Assembly (NCBI GenBank): GCA_040222855.1
Contig: JAVKCD010000003.1
Coordinates: forward strand, 636,919 to 700,918
Reading direction: 5' to 3'
From: Phycisphaeraceae bacterium
GTDB taxonomy: Bacteria; Planctomycetota; Phycisphaerae; Phycisphaerales; Phycisphaeraceae
Length of the DNA: 64,000 bases
In this document: positions 18,801-25,972 of the stretch, piece after piece
Numbering within the stretch: position 1 is the first letter of the stretch
Layout of the letters: each line of letters starts with the position of its first letter
Notes under the pieces: generated by a model
Database searches by the model: none
What the model was told of the DNA's origin: nothing
The model's input: the letters and a program-made list of their open reading frames with translations, nothing else
Made by a program: the position numbers and the translations under genes

Positions 18801-19844
18801 GAAGGGTAGGAGTTCGTACTGGGCGCAGACCTGTTTGAACCAGGCGGTGGTGCCGGGGGCAGGGGCGTTTTTGGCTTTGAGGGCTTTGTCGGCCTTGAAG
18901 GCGATGTGGACGACGGGGGCATGGCTTTCGGAGAAGTCGAGATCGACGTTGCAGCGGTCGGCGATCTTGAGGGTGTTGTCGAGGGCTTCGGGGATGTCTT
19001 CGAAGAGGGCGCGCATCTCGGCGGGGCTCTTGACGTAGATCCCGCGAGGGTAATGGAGTCGGTTTTCGTCGGTCTTGATCTTGCCCATCGAGATGCAGCA
19101 GAGGGTGTCGTGGGCGTCGTAGTCGGATTCGAGGAGGAAGTGGGCGTCGTTGTCGCAGACGAGGGGGATGTCGAGTTTGCGGGCGATTTTGATGACGTGG
19201 GGGTTGATGTCGTCCTGGAGTTTTTCTTCGTGGCGCTGGAGTTCGAGGAAGAAGCGGGGTTCGCCCTGATCGTTGACGCCGTAGATGCGTTTGTGCCAGG
19301 CGGCTTCGTCGAGCGCGCGTTGGAAGTGGGCTTTTTCGCCGGTCTGGACGTGTTTTACCAGCCAGTGGGCGACCGAGGAGCCGAGGTGTCCGTTGATGGT
19401 GATGATGCCTTCGGCGTGCTTCTCGAGGGTGGACTTGTCCATTCTCGGTTTGAAGTAGAAGCCGTTGATGTAGGCGTCGGAGGAGAGCTTGAGGAGGTTG
19501 TGCCAGCCGGTGAGGTCCTCGGCGAGCATGACGAGGTGGAATCCGCCATCGGCGACGCCGGTGAAGTTACGTGAGGTTCGGTCGGAGGGTGAATCGACAT
19601 CGGGGGCGACGTAGGCTTCGATGCCAAGGATGGGTTTGACGCCCGCGTCTTTGGCTCGGGTGTAGAACTCGACAGCGCCGAAGAGGTTGCCGTGGTCGGT
19701 CACGGCGACGGCGGGCATGCCGAGTTCGGCGACCCGTTTGACGAGGCGGTCGAGCCGGTTCCCGCCATCGAGGAGGGAGTACTGGCTGTGGAGATGGAGG
19801 TGGACGAAGCCGTTGGAATCGGTGATGGAGGGGGCGTTGGCCAT
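15894..19844 (-). CDS. dnaE: DNA polymerase III alpha subunit
   Basis: The 1316-aa replicative polymerase starts with a PHP domain (VHLHLHSQYSLLDG, TDHGN). The C-family palm follows with the catalytic motif PDIDIDM at 468-474; the first catalytic Asp pair is conserved although Met replaces the usual Phe. The NKSHSTGYAI tau-interacting/fingers region is present, then tandem HhH and an OB fold (EVEIILGGMLTRV, LTIEDHTG). It is about 150 residues longer than the E. coli protein, mostly from insertions and a short extra tail. A 7-bp-arm palindrome lies 24 bp upstream. Confidence 0.96.
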   Translation of the reverse strand: MANAPSITDSNGFVHLHLHSQYSLLDGGNRLDRLVKRVAELGMPAVAVTDHGNLFGAVEFYTRAKDAGVKPILGIEAYVAPDVDSPSDRTSRNFTGVADGGFHLVMLAEDLTGWHNLLKLSSDAYINGFYFKPRMDKSTLEKHAEGIITINGHLGSSVAHWLVKHVQTGEKAHFQRALDEAAWHKRIYGVNDQGEPRFFLELQRHEEKLQDDINPHVIKIARKLDIPLVCDNDAHFLLESDYDAHDTLCCISMGKIKTDENRLHYPRGIYVKSPAEMRALFEDIPEALDNTLKIADRCNVDLDFSESHAPVVHIAFKADKALKAKNAPAPGTTAWFKQVCAQYELLPFDATRDAKLSADDLKTQCDKALRDLCEAGLIWRYGTDGITDEIRARLDRELGILADKSISAYFLIVWDFVNYARANAIPANARGSGVGTMVGYVLGLSNACPVEYGLLFERFTDPDRSEYPDIDIDMCQDGRQSVIDYVRNKYGHVAQIITFGTLKARAAIRDVGRVHDVSLAEVDKVCKLVGDGLGTTLDKALDQEPELRKLYDNSDQHRRMIDTARRLEGMARHAGVHAAGVVLATRPLDDIVPLYQPAGTEQIVTQWDGPTCERVGLLKMDFLGLRTLSIIERAKTLIRQSFSEDQTRAAAARPDRTGQIDDPAWDPLDLERLEYDDPRVLQLFARGETAAVFQFESGGMRNLLMAMKPDRLEDLIAANALYRPGPMELIPNYNNRKNSREEVPQQHPIVEKFTNETYGIMVYQEQVMQIVHELGGIPLRQAYTLIKAISKKKEKVINANREAFLDGAEKKDLPREQSGELFDLILKFAGYGFNKSHSTGYAIVAYQTAYLKTLFPIQYMAAVLTYESVSTDKVVEYIDACRRLALPDGSRGVEVKQPDIQRSDIGFTVVYDADEPGPEARAPHHGHIRFGLSAVKGAGEKAINAIITERTKRGPYKNIHDFCERVPLDAVNKTCIEALIKCGAFDELHGQDQRAAMLEALPDAVVAGKRAAADRASGQMNFFGGPAADTTQAAQAQLPNTAPWARRETLAFEKEVLGFYVSSHPLDEHRDAIARFGTATTAEIADLAEGVEIILGGMLTRVRTTVTRAKQEKMAMLTIEDHTGPIDAVCFPKTYDLVAPLLEADEVVYLIGKVDRRREEPNIIVDKVIPADLAETRLTRTVLIELIPDSSINNGHAGDYKQTLAEIREVLRQAARRANGAAADVHLSLRDTTTTIALRLPGLRVAVDEHLTSALRGIINRSTCATGSCTLMGAPRLRASETTSTHRYVAAQDTTPKLAMASSVQDSEICASIDRY

Positions 19845-19867
19845 CCCTGGCGAGCCTTTCGAGGGTG

Positions 19868-19887
19868 TTGAATCGTGACTGATTCAA
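19868..19887. repeat. Palindrome upstream of dnaE
   Basis: A perfect inverted repeat, TTGAATC (19868-19874) and GATTCAA (19881-19887) with a 6-bp spacer, lies 24 bp upstream of the dnaE ATG. It may be an operator; it does not match the usual LexA box. Confidence 0.4.
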
Positions 19888-19933
19888 TCACTTTAGCAGG
19901 CGGTTCAGGGTGCGCGAACGGTCATGTCAGAGA

Positions 19934-20905
19934 TCAGATCGTTTGGGGCTTTGGCTTGCGCGAACGCGGTTTTGGGGATGTTCCGTTGATCTGGGTCTCG
20001 ACGGCGTTAATGCGTTTCTGGGCGAGTTTGGCGTAGTCTTTGCCTTGTTCGCAGCCGAGGTAGTCGCGGGCGAGGCGTCGGGCGACGGCTAGGGTGGTGC
20101 CGGAGCCGGTGAAGGGGTCGAAAACGAGGTCGCCGGGGTTGGAGGAGACTTTGATGATGCGTTCGAGGAGGGCTTCGGGGAGTTGGCAGGGGTGGAATCC
20201 AGAGCGTTCCTTGAAGGTTCCGCAGAGGCGAGACTGATACCAGGTGTCGAGGTCGGCGTCGAAGTGACCGCCCTGCTCGGTTTCGGCGGCTTCCTGGGGG
20301 CGGGTGTACCAGTGTTCGGTGTCGGGGTAGCGTTTGAGGTACCAGGTATCGTCGGGGAGTTTGCCTTTGGGGTTGGCGCGTTTGTCTGCGTAGGTGGTCT
20401 GGCGGGCTGAAGGGACGGCGACTTCGTCGTAGTGGAAGGTGAAGGTGTTTTTTTTGCCGAGGTTGCTGAGGGGTTTTCCGTCATTGCCGACGGAGGCTGA
20501 GCCGACGCAGTAGAAAAGGTGGGCGTGGGAGCGGTTGAACTTGAGCTTGCAGCGTTGGCCGAAGGTGTAGTGCCAGACGATCCAGTTGCGGAAGAGGAGT
20601 TGACGGTCGCTTTGGAGTTTCTTGAGGTGGACGCGGAGTTCGGCGGCGTACTCGTCGCCTATGAGGATGTAGAGGCTCCCGGTGGGGCTGAGCAGGCGGG
20701 CGCAGGCATCAACCCACCGACAGGTCCAACCGACGTAATCGTCGTCTGATCGTTTGTCGTGGTATTGGTCACCGTAGTCGAACCCGATGTTGTAGGGGGG
20801 GTCGGCGAAGATGAGGTCAACGGAGTCTTGCGGCCAGCGTGCCATGGCCTTGAGACAATCCTCGGTGACGAGCTTGTTTCGGGGTATCTGGGTCGGCTGC
20901 GGCAT
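19934..20905 (-). CDS. Orphan beta-class DNA adenine/cytosine methyltransferase
   Basis: A 323-aa amino-methyltransferase with catalytic motif IV DPPY at 35-38 near the N-terminus and SAM motif I FDPFTGSGTT at 262-271 near the C-terminus. This order defines the beta class (CcrM/HinfI-like). The roughly 220 residues between would hold the target-recognition region. A basic Lys/Arg/Pro tail ends the protein. No restriction endonuclease is adjacent, so it is probably a solitary epigenetic methylase. Its position directly upstream of dnaE on the same strand suggests a replication link, which is inference. Confidence 0.85.
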   Translation of the reverse strand: MPQPTQIPRNKLVTEDCLKAMARWPQDSVDLIFADPPYNIGFDYGDQYHDKRSDDDYVGWTCRWVDACARLLSPTGSLYILIGDEYAAELRVHLKKLQSDRQLLFRNWIVWHYTFGQRCKLKFNRSHAHLFYCVGSASVGNDGKPLSNLGKKNTFTFHYDEVAVPSARQTTYADKRANPKGKLPDDTWYLKRYPDTEHWYTRPQEAAETEQGGHFDADLDTWYQSRLCGTFKERSGFHPCQLPEALLERIIKVSSNPGDLVFDPFTGSGTTLAVARRLARDYLGCEQGKDYAKLAQKRINAVETQINGTSPKPRSRKPKPQTI

Positions 20906-20969
20906 CGGGGCAGGATACTCGGGGGGGTTGGTGAAGGGTGCGTTGGAAAGAGCACTAAATTTGTTGGCG

Positions 20970-20997
20970 TTGCCGGGTTGGGGATCGTACCTATACT
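20970..20997 (+). promoter_or_regulatory. Promoter of the ferredoxin gene
   Basis: TTGCCG (20970-20975) and TATACT (20992-20997) are spaced by 16 bp, close to the housekeeping consensus, about 50 bp before the ferredoxin ATG. Confidence 0.45.
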
Positions 20998-21050
20998 GCT
21001 AGATCACCAAGTGCCCGCGTTGTCGGGTGGCTTCTGGGAGGTATCAGGCT

Positions 21051-21308
21051 ATGCCGCATATTATTGCTGAGCCGTGCATCGGGACCAAGGACACCGCCTG
21101 CGTGGCGGTCTGCCCGGTGGACTGCATCCATCCGACATCGGACGAGACTGAGTTTGAGGGCGCCGATCAGCTCTTTATTGATCCCGACACCTGCATCGAC
21201 TGCGGACTATGCGTGGACGAGTGCCCGGTGAAGGCGATTTTCCCTGAGGAGGATCTGCCGGATGAGTGGGCTGCGTTCATTGAGACAAACGCTCAGTACT
21301 ACGCTTAA
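21051..21308 (+). CDS. fdxA: 7Fe/8Fe ferredoxin
   Basis: An 85-aa electron carrier. The first cluster motif is C9-x7-C17-x3-C21-P with C25; the second is CIDCGLCVDECPVKAI. The wide first spacing is that of Azotobacter FdI and Thermus/mycobacterial ferredoxins, which hold one [3Fe-4S] and one [4Fe-4S] cluster. GGGAGG lies 9 bases before the ATG, which decides this start over an in-frame ATG at 21027. It is a single-gene unit with its own promoter and terminator. Confidence 0.93.
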   Translation: MPHIIAEPCIGTKDTACVAVCPVDCIHPTSDETEFEGADQLFIDPDTCIDCGLCVDECPVKAIFPEEDLPDEWAAFIETNAQYYA

Positions 21309-21360
21309 CCCCCATTCTGCGCAGCGTCTACGCGCTGCTCGCTATCTGTGGGTACCCTAA

Positions 21361-21388
21361 AGGGGTCGAGTATTCGGCCTCTTTTTTC
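21361..21388 (+). terminator. Intrinsic terminator after ferredoxin
   Basis: Stem AGGGGTCGA (21361-21369) pairs with TCGGCCTCT (21374-21382) through nine pairs including two G-U, loop GTAT, followed by TTTTT. Confidence 0.75.
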
Positions 21389-21406
21389 TGCGCGTGAGGG
21401 TCTGCG

Positions 21407-22390
21407 ATGAGTGAGATGTCGATGCCGAAGGTTGTGATCAGCGAGACGCTCAGTGCCGAGCCTGCGGCGTGGCTTGGCGAGCGTTGTCGTGTGGTGTGGG
21501 CGATGCACGATTCGGCGTCGTTCGATGGTGAGTTGGCGGATGCTGAGGGACTGGTGGTTCGGACGTACACGATCGTGGGTCCGGCCTTGCTTGATAGGGC
21601 TCCGAAGTTAAGGGTGGTGGGTCGTGCGGGGGTGGGTCTGGACAACATTGATCTGGAGGCATGCCGGTCTCGTGGGGTTGAGGTGGTATCGACACCGGAT
21701 GCGAACAGCCAGGCGGTGGTGGAGTATGTGCTGGGGTTGATGCTGGATGCGTTGCGGCCGAGGGTTGATCTGCCGGAAGATGTGGACGCGCCGGGGTACC
21801 ACCACATGCGCAAGAAGCATGTGGGGCGGCAACTGGATCGGATGACGCTGGGGATTCTGGGGTTTGGTCGGATTGGTCGTCGGCTGGGGGAGGTGGCGCA
21901 CGCGATCGGGATGAATCTGCGGGTGTGCGATCTGCTGCCTGAGGCTCAGATGCGGGAGGCGGTGGAGTATCCGTTTCGGTTTGTGGGGCTAGAGGAGCTG
22001 CTAGGTGAGTCTGACATTGTCAGTGTTCATGTGGATGGGCGGCAGTCGAATCGTCATCTATTGAATACGCGAACGCTGGGTATGCTTCGGGATGACACGG
22101 TGCTGATCAACGCGGCGCGGGGCATGCTGGTGGATCAGAAGAGCTTGGCGGCGTGGGCAAGTGCGCATCCGGAGGCGCGGGTGGTGTTAGACGTACTGGA
22201 CCCGGAACCGCCTACGGCGAATGAGAGGCTGCGTAAGGTCTCGAAGAATGTGCGGATTTTGCCTCACCTGGCGTCGCGGACACATGAGGCGATGGAGAAC
22301 ATGTCGTGGGTGGTCCGGGATGTGTGGGCGGTGCTGGAGGGTCGGGAGCCGGCTTATTCGGCGATGGGTGATTCCTCGTCTGGGGACTGA
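21407..22390 (+). CDS. D-2-hydroxyacid dehydrogenase
   Basis: A 327-aa NAD-dependent enzyme of the SerA/GyaR superfamily. The Rossmann motif GILGFGRIGRRLG lies at about residue 150. Catalytic Arg is in INAARG, Glu in LDPEP and His in LPHLASRT, so the full triad is present. There is no ACT regulatory domain, so it is not a classic SerA; glyoxylate, hydroxypyruvate or phosphoglycerate could be the substrate. GAGGG precedes the ATG. Its 3' end overlaps the convergent TPR lipoprotein gene by 37 bp. Confidence 0.85.
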   Translation: MSEMSMPKVVISETLSAEPAAWLGERCRVVWAMHDSASFDGELADAEGLVVRTYTIVGPALLDRAPKLRVVGRAGVGLDNIDLEACRSRGVEVVSTPDANSQAVVEYVLGLMLDALRPRVDLPEDVDAPGYHHMRKKHVGRQLDRMTLGILGFGRIGRRLGEVAHAIGMNLRVCDLLPEAQMREAVEYPFRFVGLEELLGESDIVSVHVDGRQSNRHLLNTRTLGMLRDDTVLINAARGMLVDQKSLAAWASAHPEARVVLDVLDPEPPTANERLRKVSKNVRILPHLASRTHEAMENMSWVVRDVWAVLEGREPAYSAMGDSSSGD

Positions 22391-23307
22391 TCCTGTCGAT
22401 CGCGTAGAGCGATGAGGGCCTCGCCAGCGAGTCGCAAGCGGGTGGCGTCGCCGGCTTCGCGGGCGGTGGCAAGGGCAAGGTGCAGGGCTTCGGCGGCTTC
22501 GGCGTCGCGTCGCTGGGCCATGAAACTCATCCCGGCACGCAGCGCGCGATCGGCGGCGAGGTCGCTGCGGACGGACTCGGCGTAGACCCGGGCGGCGCGG
22601 TGGAGTGACTGGGCCATGGGGAGGTAGCCTCGGGCTTCGCGCCAGCGGTCCGCTTCGAGGTCGTAAGCGATGCTGGCGCGATCGAGGTCGCCGGATTCAT
22701 AGGCGAGTCGTCCTTCGAGACGGAGGGTTCGTGCGGCACCGGAGGGTTGACGGAGTAGCGCGGCGATGGCGGTGGCGTCGTGCCAGGCGAGTTCGGCTTT
22801 CGCGGGACGGCCGAGGTCGAGTTCGGCGTGTCCGGCGATGACGTAGGCGTCGAGGCGTTGGTCATCGTCGGTGGGGATATCGCTGGTGAGGAGGGGCTGG
22901 ATGGTGAGGATGGCCTGCTCGGAGCGGCCTTCGCGGAGTTCAGCGGCGGCGCGGAGCAAGTGGAGTCCCGCATGGCGGAGGCCCAGTCGTTGGGCGGCAA
23001 GTTCGGCTTCATCGAGGATGATCCCGACTTGTCGTGAGCGCCCCGAGGCGATGAGTGCGCGGGTGGTGCGTTCCGCTGCGGTAATAAGGCGGGTGGCATC
23101 GTCGGCGAGTCTCGCGCGTTCGAGGCTGCGTTCGTAGAGTTCGGCGGCCCGTGCCGTGTCGCCACGCTGCATAGCCTCTTCGGCGAGCTCGATGATCTGG
23201 CGATCGTAGGCATCGATGGGGTCATCGTTGGTGACGGGCCGATTCGATTGGCAGCCGGTAATAATGAGAACCAGCCCAAGGGCAAGGGGCGTTCGCAAGT
23301 TTGTCAT
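22354..23307 (-). CDS. TPR lipoprotein of the MCE operon
   Basis: A 317-aa protein with a lipoprotein signal (LVLIITGC, Cys19) followed by helical repeats of TPR type from about residue 35 to 300 (for example AMQRGDTARAAELYERSLERA). It should be anchored in a membrane facing the periplasm. It overlaps mlaD by four bases and is the last gene of the lipid-transport operon, so it may replace the MlaA/MlaC or MlaB accessory parts that are absent here. That role is inference. Start ATG at 23307 chosen by the signal peptide. Confidence 0.75.
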   Translation of the reverse strand: MTNLRTPLALGLVLIITGCQSNRPVTNDDPIDAYDRQIIELAEEAMQRGDTARAAELYERSLERARLADDATRLITAAERTTRALIASGRSRQVGIILDEAELAAQRLGLRHAGLHLLRAAAELREGRSEQAILTIQPLLTSDIPTDDDQRLDAYVIAGHAELDLGRPAKAELAWHDATAIAALLRQPSGAARTLRLEGRLAYESGDLDRASIAYDLEADRWREARGYLPMAQSLHRAARVYAESVRSDLAADRALRAGMSFMAQRRDAEAAEALHLALATAREAGDATRLRLAGEALIALRDRQDQSPDEESPIAE

Positions 23308-24347
23308 CGGCGACTCCCGATGAGGTCGACGGCACCCCCAGCAGCCTCGGCATCGTGGCGAGGGTCGGCGTCTGCCCCGCCAGGGCCTGTGACGAGCCAA
23401 CTGTTGCGTAGGGCTCGGCTGAGTTCTTCAACTTCGCGAAGTGTGGCGCGGAGCTGGACCAGCGAGCCGGGGGCATCGCGGAGTTCTTCGCCGAGGGTGT
23501 CGGTGATGGACTGAAGGGACTGGATGACGTCTTTGAGTTCGGTGAGGTTGCCTTGGATGAGCTCGATGGTTCCAGCGGATTGTTCGGCGAGTTCGGGGAG
23601 GTAGGCGAGTTGCTGATCGATGCCTCGGACAGTGGCGGTGGCGGTCTGGACGCCTTCCGTGGCGACGGTCATGAGCTGGTCGAGGTTAGCGATCATGCTG
23701 TCCATACGTTGACGAAGGGCTTCGAGTGTGCCAGCGAAGTCGTTGTCGTCGAGGGCGGTCGAGACCTGCTGGAGGTCGTGAGTGATCTGGTCGGCGGCGG
23801 TGATGATGCGCTGGTATCGGCCATCGGGATCGCGGAACTCATGGGCGATCTGCTCGTAGGCCTGAGCGGCGGAGGCAATGGTGGCGAGGGTGGACTGGAG
23901 CTCGCTGGGGAGATTTTCGACGGAGGGGTCGGCAGCAGCGAGGAGTGCGAGTGGCTCGCCTTCGGCGAAGGTGGTGCCGGTGCCGGCACCGATGTCGAGG
24001 TACGTGTCTCCGCCGAGGACAAGGGTCTTTTTGATGCGGACAGGTGCATCGACGGTGACGAGTTGGGCGAGATCCTGTCGGACGCTGCCATGGGCGACGA
24101 GCCGGTCGCCAGCGACGCGGATGGTCGAGACGTTGCCGACCACGATGCCAAGGGCCTGGATCTCGGCGCCCTGGCGGAGGCCGAAGGCGCCTTCGTGGGG
24201 GAGTGTGATGGTGATGGGCACGTTGGAGGCAAGCCACCCGCCTCGGGCCCCGGCGGCGAGGACGATGAAGAACAGGAGTAGCAGGACGCCGACGACGAAC
24301 GCCCCGGTGATCGGGCCGGCGTAACGCTGGACGACGGGCGTGCTCAT
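23304..24347 (-). CDS. mlaD: MCE-domain substrate-binding protein (MlaD-like)
   Basis: The 347-aa protein has one N-terminal membrane helix (about residues 14-33) and one MCE domain (ITITLPHEGAFGLRQGAEIQALGIVVGNV through YLDIGAGTG), then a long alpha-helical C-terminal half. MCE hexamers form a tunnel for phospholipids between membranes. The helical extension may form a needle or contact the outer membrane, as in longer MCE proteins. It overlaps both neighbours by four bases. Confidence 0.87.
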   Translation of the reverse strand: MSTPVVQRYAGPITGAFVVGVLLLLFFIVLAAGARGGWLASNVPITITLPHEGAFGLRQGAEIQALGIVVGNVSTIRVAGDRLVAHGSVRQDLAQLVTVDAPVRIKKTLVLGGDTYLDIGAGTGTTFAEGEPLALLAAADPSVENLPSELQSTLATIASAAQAYEQIAHEFRDPDGRYQRIITAADQITHDLQQVSTALDDNDFAGTLEALRQRMDSMIANLDQLMTVATEGVQTATATVRGIDQQLAYLPELAEQSAGTIELIQGNLTELKDVIQSLQSITDTLGEELRDAPGSLVQLRATLREVEELSRALRNSWLVTGPGGADADPRHDAEAAGGAVDLIGSRR

Positions 24348-25102
24348 GAATCACCTCCCAGCGGGCCGGGTCCGGGCTCGACGGTGAGTCCGGTGCCTTC
24401 AACTCGTCCCAGCTTATCGGGAAGCATGCCGGGGAGGTCAATCGGGACGGGACGGTCCGTGATCCAGATGATGGTGGCCCCTTGTTCACGCAGGGATCCC
24501 AGGGCGTGGGCAAGTCGTGGGGCGTCGCTGACGTTGAGTCCCTGAAGGGGGCGTTCGAGGATGATGAGTCGGCGCGGCCCGAGGAGGGCTCGGACCCAGG
24601 CGACTTTCTGTCTGGTTGCTTTTGGTGCCTGAGACACCGGCGTCTCGGGTAGGCGGGGGATGTCGAAGACTTCGCAGAGCCGTCGGGCCTCGTGGATCAT
24701 GGTGCGTTCGGGCATGAGGCGGTGATAACGGGAGGCGAGGTAGACATTCTCAGCGAGAGTGAGCCCGCTGACCCATCGCTCGTTGTCGAAGACCCGGCCA
24801 ACTTGGCTTCTTAAGCGGCTAATTTTAGAGGGTGAGAGATCGCGCCATTGCATGCCGTCGAGGGTAATCGTTCCCCACATCGGGCTGATGAGCCCGAGGA
24901 TGGCGTCGGCGAGAGGCAGTCGAGGGTGTCCTTGCTCGGTCTGGACGATCATCATCTCGCCAATGCCCAGCTCGAAACTTACGCCAGAGAGGGGTGTGTC
25001 GTGACGCTCACTGGCGGGCAAGTCGACGGCATCGAACACGAGGCGAGCCGGGTTGGCGTCGTGCTCGATGGCGGACTGAGTGTCTTGTCTTAGTTCGGCC
25101 AT
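24344..25102 (-). CDS. Degenerate MlaF-type ABC ATPase
   Basis: A 252-aa protein that aligns over its full length with ABC nucleotide-binding domains of the MlaF type but has lost each catalytic motif. The Walker A place reads TEQGHPRLP (54-62) without GKS/T. The Q-loop position is D106 in VFDN. The signature place reads QAPKATRQ (158-165) instead of LSGGQ. Walker B reads LIILER, with E183 for Asp and R184 for the catalytic Glu. The H-loop His is D216. The frame is intact and couples by ATGA overlap to mlaD, so it is maintained as a protein. It probably cannot hydrolyse ATP. Confidence 0.8.
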   Translation of the reverse strand: MAELRQDTQSAIEHDANPARLVFDAVDLPASERHDTPLSGVSFELGIGEMMIVQTEQGHPRLPLADAILGLISPMWGTITLDGMQWRDLSPSKISRLRSQVGRVFDNERWVSGLTLAENVYLASRYHRLMPERTMIHEARRLCEVFDIPRLPETPVSQAPKATRQKVAWVRALLGPRRLIILERPLQGLNVSDAPRLAHALGSLREQGATIIWITDRPVPIDLPGMLPDKLGRVEGTGLTVEPGPGPLGGDS

Positions 25103-25108
25103 GGGTGA

Positions 25109-25966
25109 TCAGATGTAGATGGTCAGAGACACGAATGCGGAGACGACCAGGAGTGCGGCCATGCAGCGGACGAAGGCTTCGCGGGCTGCGGTCGCGACGC
25201 CAGCGGTGTCGCCGGTGATCTGGAGACCGGTGACGCAGCAAATGGCACCGGTGAGCATGCCGGTGAGGAAGGTTTTGGCGAGGAAGTTGAAGACGTCGAT
25301 CAACTCCAGGGACTGGAGGATCTGGTCAGCGAAGGTGACGAGTCGTGAGGGGTCTGACGTGAGTTCAAGGGCGAGGAGTCGCCCGCTGCCGATGCTGACA
25401 ACGAGAACGATGAGAGTCAGGCAGGTGACAGCGAGTCCGGTGCCGAGGATTCTGGGGACGATGAGATAGACAAAGGGATCCACGCCTTGAGCATCCAGCA
25501 GGTCGATCTCGCCGAGCATCTTCATGTTGCCGATCTCGGCGGTCATGGACGTTCCGCTTCGGCCGATGACGAGCATGTTCGTGGCGAGGGGTCCAAGTTC
25601 GCGGACGACCGACATCACCAGGAGAGGTCCGAGCAGGGAGGTGTGTCCAAGACGGTCGAGCCATTGCTGGGCCTGAACGACGACGAAGACGCCGATGCCC
25701 AGCGCAACCATGATGGCAAAGGGGACGGCGGTGACGGCGGTCTTGAAGAGCTGTCGAGCGAGCTCCTGGCGGACGGCGTGGGTCCAGGTTGATGGACGAA
25801 CACAGAGGGCGACAGTCGCACCGACGGCGGCGAACATCATCAGCCCCCGAACAACCTGTCGAAGAAGGAAGGCGATGGGGTAGACCAGCCCGCGAAGCAG
25901 GTCGGCGATGACCGGCCGTGAGCTGGTGGGCAGCAGACGCATCAGCGAGATGGCGATGGTCCTCAT
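25109..25966 (-). CDS. mlaE: MlaE/YrbE-family permease
   Basis: A 285-aa inner-membrane protein with five to six hydrophobic segments. The MlaE signature is clear: VRELGPLATNMLVIGRSGTSMTAEIG followed by MKMLGEIDLLDAQGVDP, the coupling region that contacts the ATPase. It forms the membrane part of an MCE phospholipid transporter. An N-terminal extension of about 30 residues precedes the usual start. It sits 6 bp before the degenerate ATPase and 6 bp after the MscS gene. Confidence 0.88.
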   Translation of the reverse strand: MRTIAISLMRLLPTSSRPVIADLLRGLVYPIAFLLRQVVRGLMMFAAVGATVALCVRPSTWTHAVRQELARQLFKTAVTAVPFAIMVALGIGVFVVVQAQQWLDRLGHTSLLGPLLVMSVVRELGPLATNMLVIGRSGTSMTAEIGNMKMLGEIDLLDAQGVDPFVYLIVPRILGTGLAVTCLTLIVLVVSIGSGRLLALELTSDPSRLVTFADQILQSLELIDVFNFLAKTFLTGMLTGAICCVTGLQITGDTAGVATAAREAFVRCMAALLVVSAFVSLTIYI

Positions 25967-25972
25967 GGCGTT

